From Thermoleophilia bacterium (GTDB lineage: Bacteria; Actinomycetota; Thermoleophilia; Gaiellales; F1-60-MAGs149): a stretch of 7,298 nt of DNA. Shown here piece by piece: positions 6,201-7,298 of the stretch. Location: the NCBI GenBank assembly GCA_016462095.1, contig JAEMTW010000032.1, positions 5,317 to 12,614 on the forward strand, written 5' to 3'. The position numbers were made by a program, and so were the translations under genes. Below the pieces are notes generated by a model. It saw only the letters and a list, made by a program, of their open reading frames with translations, made no database searches and had not been told where the DNA came from. Each line of letters begins with the position of its first letter. The stretch's first letter is position 1.

Positions 6201-6265
6201 GGTTACGTCCGGAGTCTGCACTGGCTCGAAACAATTGGCGAGCTACGGCACGGCCGGGTCGACCG

Positions 6266-7246
6266 TTAGCTGTCTTGAGTCGCTGTCTCGACCGCGACCA
6301 AGGCAAGCGCGCGCCGAATCGGTCGCGGTAGTTGGAACGAGACGTCCTCATGCACGGTCTCGAGCTCCGAGACGGTAATTCCGTCAGAACGATCACGGAA
6401 CCACTCGATCACACCAAGGACCAGACGCTCCGGGGCAGATGCACCTGAGGTGATACCGATTTTCGTGCGGTCTCCAATCCAGGTTGGATCGATCTCGCTC
6501 TCGTCTTCAATCAGGAAGCTATCGACCCCTGCATCGCGGGCGACCTCGACGAGACGACAGGAGTTCGACGAGTTCGCCGACCCGATCACAAGCACCAGCT
6601 GCGTCACCTTGGCGAGTTCCTTGACTGCAGCCTGCCGGTTCGAGGTGGCGTAACAGATGTCACCTTTCTCCGGGCTCTCGATCCACGGAAACCGTTGGGT
6701 GAGCGCGTCGATGATGCTCCGAGTTTCGTCGACAGACAATGTCGTCTGCGTGAGATAGGCGAGTGGTTGGCCAGCGGGGAAGTCGGGCAGCGACGCGACG
6801 TGATCCGCATGCTCAACGAGCGTCATGGCGCCGGGTGCCTCACCCATCGTGCCGACGACCTCTTCATGCTCAGCGTGGCCAATCAGCAGCATGTGGTAAC
6901 CGGCTGCGTCGTAGCGCTTGGCCTCGTTGTGCACCTTGGTCACCAAGGGGCACGTAGCGTCAATCACGGTCAGCGATCGTTGCTCGGCGCCTGTATGCAC
7001 CGTTGGGGCGACTCCATGGGCCGAAAAGACGACGGTCGCGCCCTCCGGCACCTCTGTCACGTCGTCGACGAAAATGGCACCACGGGTCTCAAGATCGGCG
7101 ACGACGTGGAGGTTGTGGACGATCTGCTTGCGCACGTACACGGGGGCGCCCTGCAATTTGAGCGCCTGCTCCACGGTCTCGACCGCACGATCCACTCCAG
7201 CGCAATAGCCGCGGGGCGCAGCGAGGATCAGTTCGATTTCGGACAT
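6266..7246 (-). CDS. ispH: 4-hydroxy-3-methylbut-2-enyl diphosphate reductase IspH
   Basis: The last enzyme of the MEP isoprenoid pathway: an oxygen-sensitive iron-sulfur protein that reduces HMBPP to IPP and DMAPP in the cytoplasm. From the ATG at 7246 it has 326 residues (E. coli 316). The three cluster cysteines are Cys15 (APRGYCAGVDRA), Cys99 (DATCPLVTKVH) and Cys198 (DICYATSNRQ). Substrate-binding residues are present: His44 (IVHNLHVV), His77 (SAHGV), His127 and Glu129 (GHAEHEEVVGTMGE), the Thr of LTQTTLSVDET, SSNS (226-229) and SGASAPE (267-273). An extra Cys230 follows SSNS, where Asn is usual. The frame is open to an ATG at 7276, with another ATG at 7252. The 7246 start is chosen because MSEIELILAAPRG is a normal IspH N-terminus and because a -10-like TATCCT ends six bases upstream of it. 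No Shine-Dalgarno is seen. The longer forms would add up to ten residues outside the conserved domain. Confidence 0.95.
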   Translation of the reverse strand: MSEIELILAAPRGYCAGVDRAVETVEQALKLQGAPVYVRKQIVHNLHVVADLETRGAIFVDDVTEVPEGATVVFSAHGVAPTVHTGAEQRSLTVIDATCPLVTKVHNEAKRYDAAGYHMLLIGHAEHEEVVGTMGEAPGAMTLVEHADHVASLPDFPAGQPLAYLTQTTLSVDETRSIIDALTQRFPWIESPEKGDICYATSNRQAAVKELAKVTQLVLVIGSANSSNSCRLVEVARDAGVDSFLIEDESEIDPTWIGDRTKIGITSGASAPERLVLGVIEWFRDRSDGITVSELETVHEDVSFQLPRPIRRALALVAVETATQDS

Positions 7247-7252
7247 ATACAT

Positions 7253-7258
7253 AGGATA
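7253..7258 (-). promoter_or_regulatory. Probable -10 element of ispH, leaderless geometry
   Basis: TATCCT on the minus strand matches TANNNT and lies six bases before the ATG at 7246, the spacing expected when the A of the ATG is the transcription start. The upstream sequence has only weak -35 candidates (for example CGGACA with a 19-nt spacer), so this promoter is less certain than the one at 6173-6200. Confidence 0.4.
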
Positions 7259-7298
7259 CCGATCGATGTATCGCAACTGTCCGTAGGATCGGCCGTAC

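Noticed and set aside
6241..6265. GC-rich palindromes (GGTCGACC, CGGCCG) just after the ispH stop, considered as a terminator
   Set aside because: The possible stems are only about four base pairs with small loops, and no T tract follows on the minus strand.

Overview
The window is high-GC and almost entirely coding. It looks like actinobacterial chromosome. A fragment resembling the acidic C-terminus of ribosomal protein S1 precedes coaE, an order common in Actinobacteria. GTG starts and two promoter/start pairs with leaderless geometry fit the same group. The coaE-lytic transglycosylase pair, and a secreted protein with a basic, Ser/Thr/Lys-rich beta-type C-terminal domain, suggest Thermoleophilia (Solirubrobacterales-like). 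That class assignment is inference from memory of gene order and protein style, not a search result.

Plus strand, 1-4702: six genes lie head to tail with gaps of 9, -1, 4, -4 and 2 nt: a C-terminal fragment (probably rpsA), coaE (dephospho-CoA kinase), a membrane-anchored SLT-type lytic transglycosylase, a fused urease gamma-beta subunit (ureAB), urease alpha (ureC) and a glycerate kinase (glxK). The spacing predicts one transcript or at least strong translational coupling. No urease accessory gene (ureD, E, F, G) is present. UreC keeps every nickel ligand and the carbamylated lysine, but it has lost four residues from the loop whose backbone contacts urea in classical ureases, and the flap cysteine is valine. 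A urease next to a glycerate kinase would fit ureide (allantoin) use, where urea and glyoxylate are both released and glyoxylate carbon can reach 2-phosphoglycerate through glycerate. That link is inferred.

Minus strand, 7246-4715: ispH (HMBPP reductase of the MEP isoprenoid pathway) and then an unrecognised 483-residue secreted protein with a signal peptide, three closely spaced Cys pairs and a Gly/Asn/Ser tandem-repeat tail. Both genes have a -10-like hexamer placed so that transcription would begin at the A of the ATG. The secreted-protein promoter also has a perfect TTGACA -35. The two gene sets converge with only 12 bp between stop codons and no recognisable intrinsic terminator. No tRNA, rRNA, insertion sequence, phage gene or CRISPR array was seen, and no stretch over 300 bases lacks a gene.
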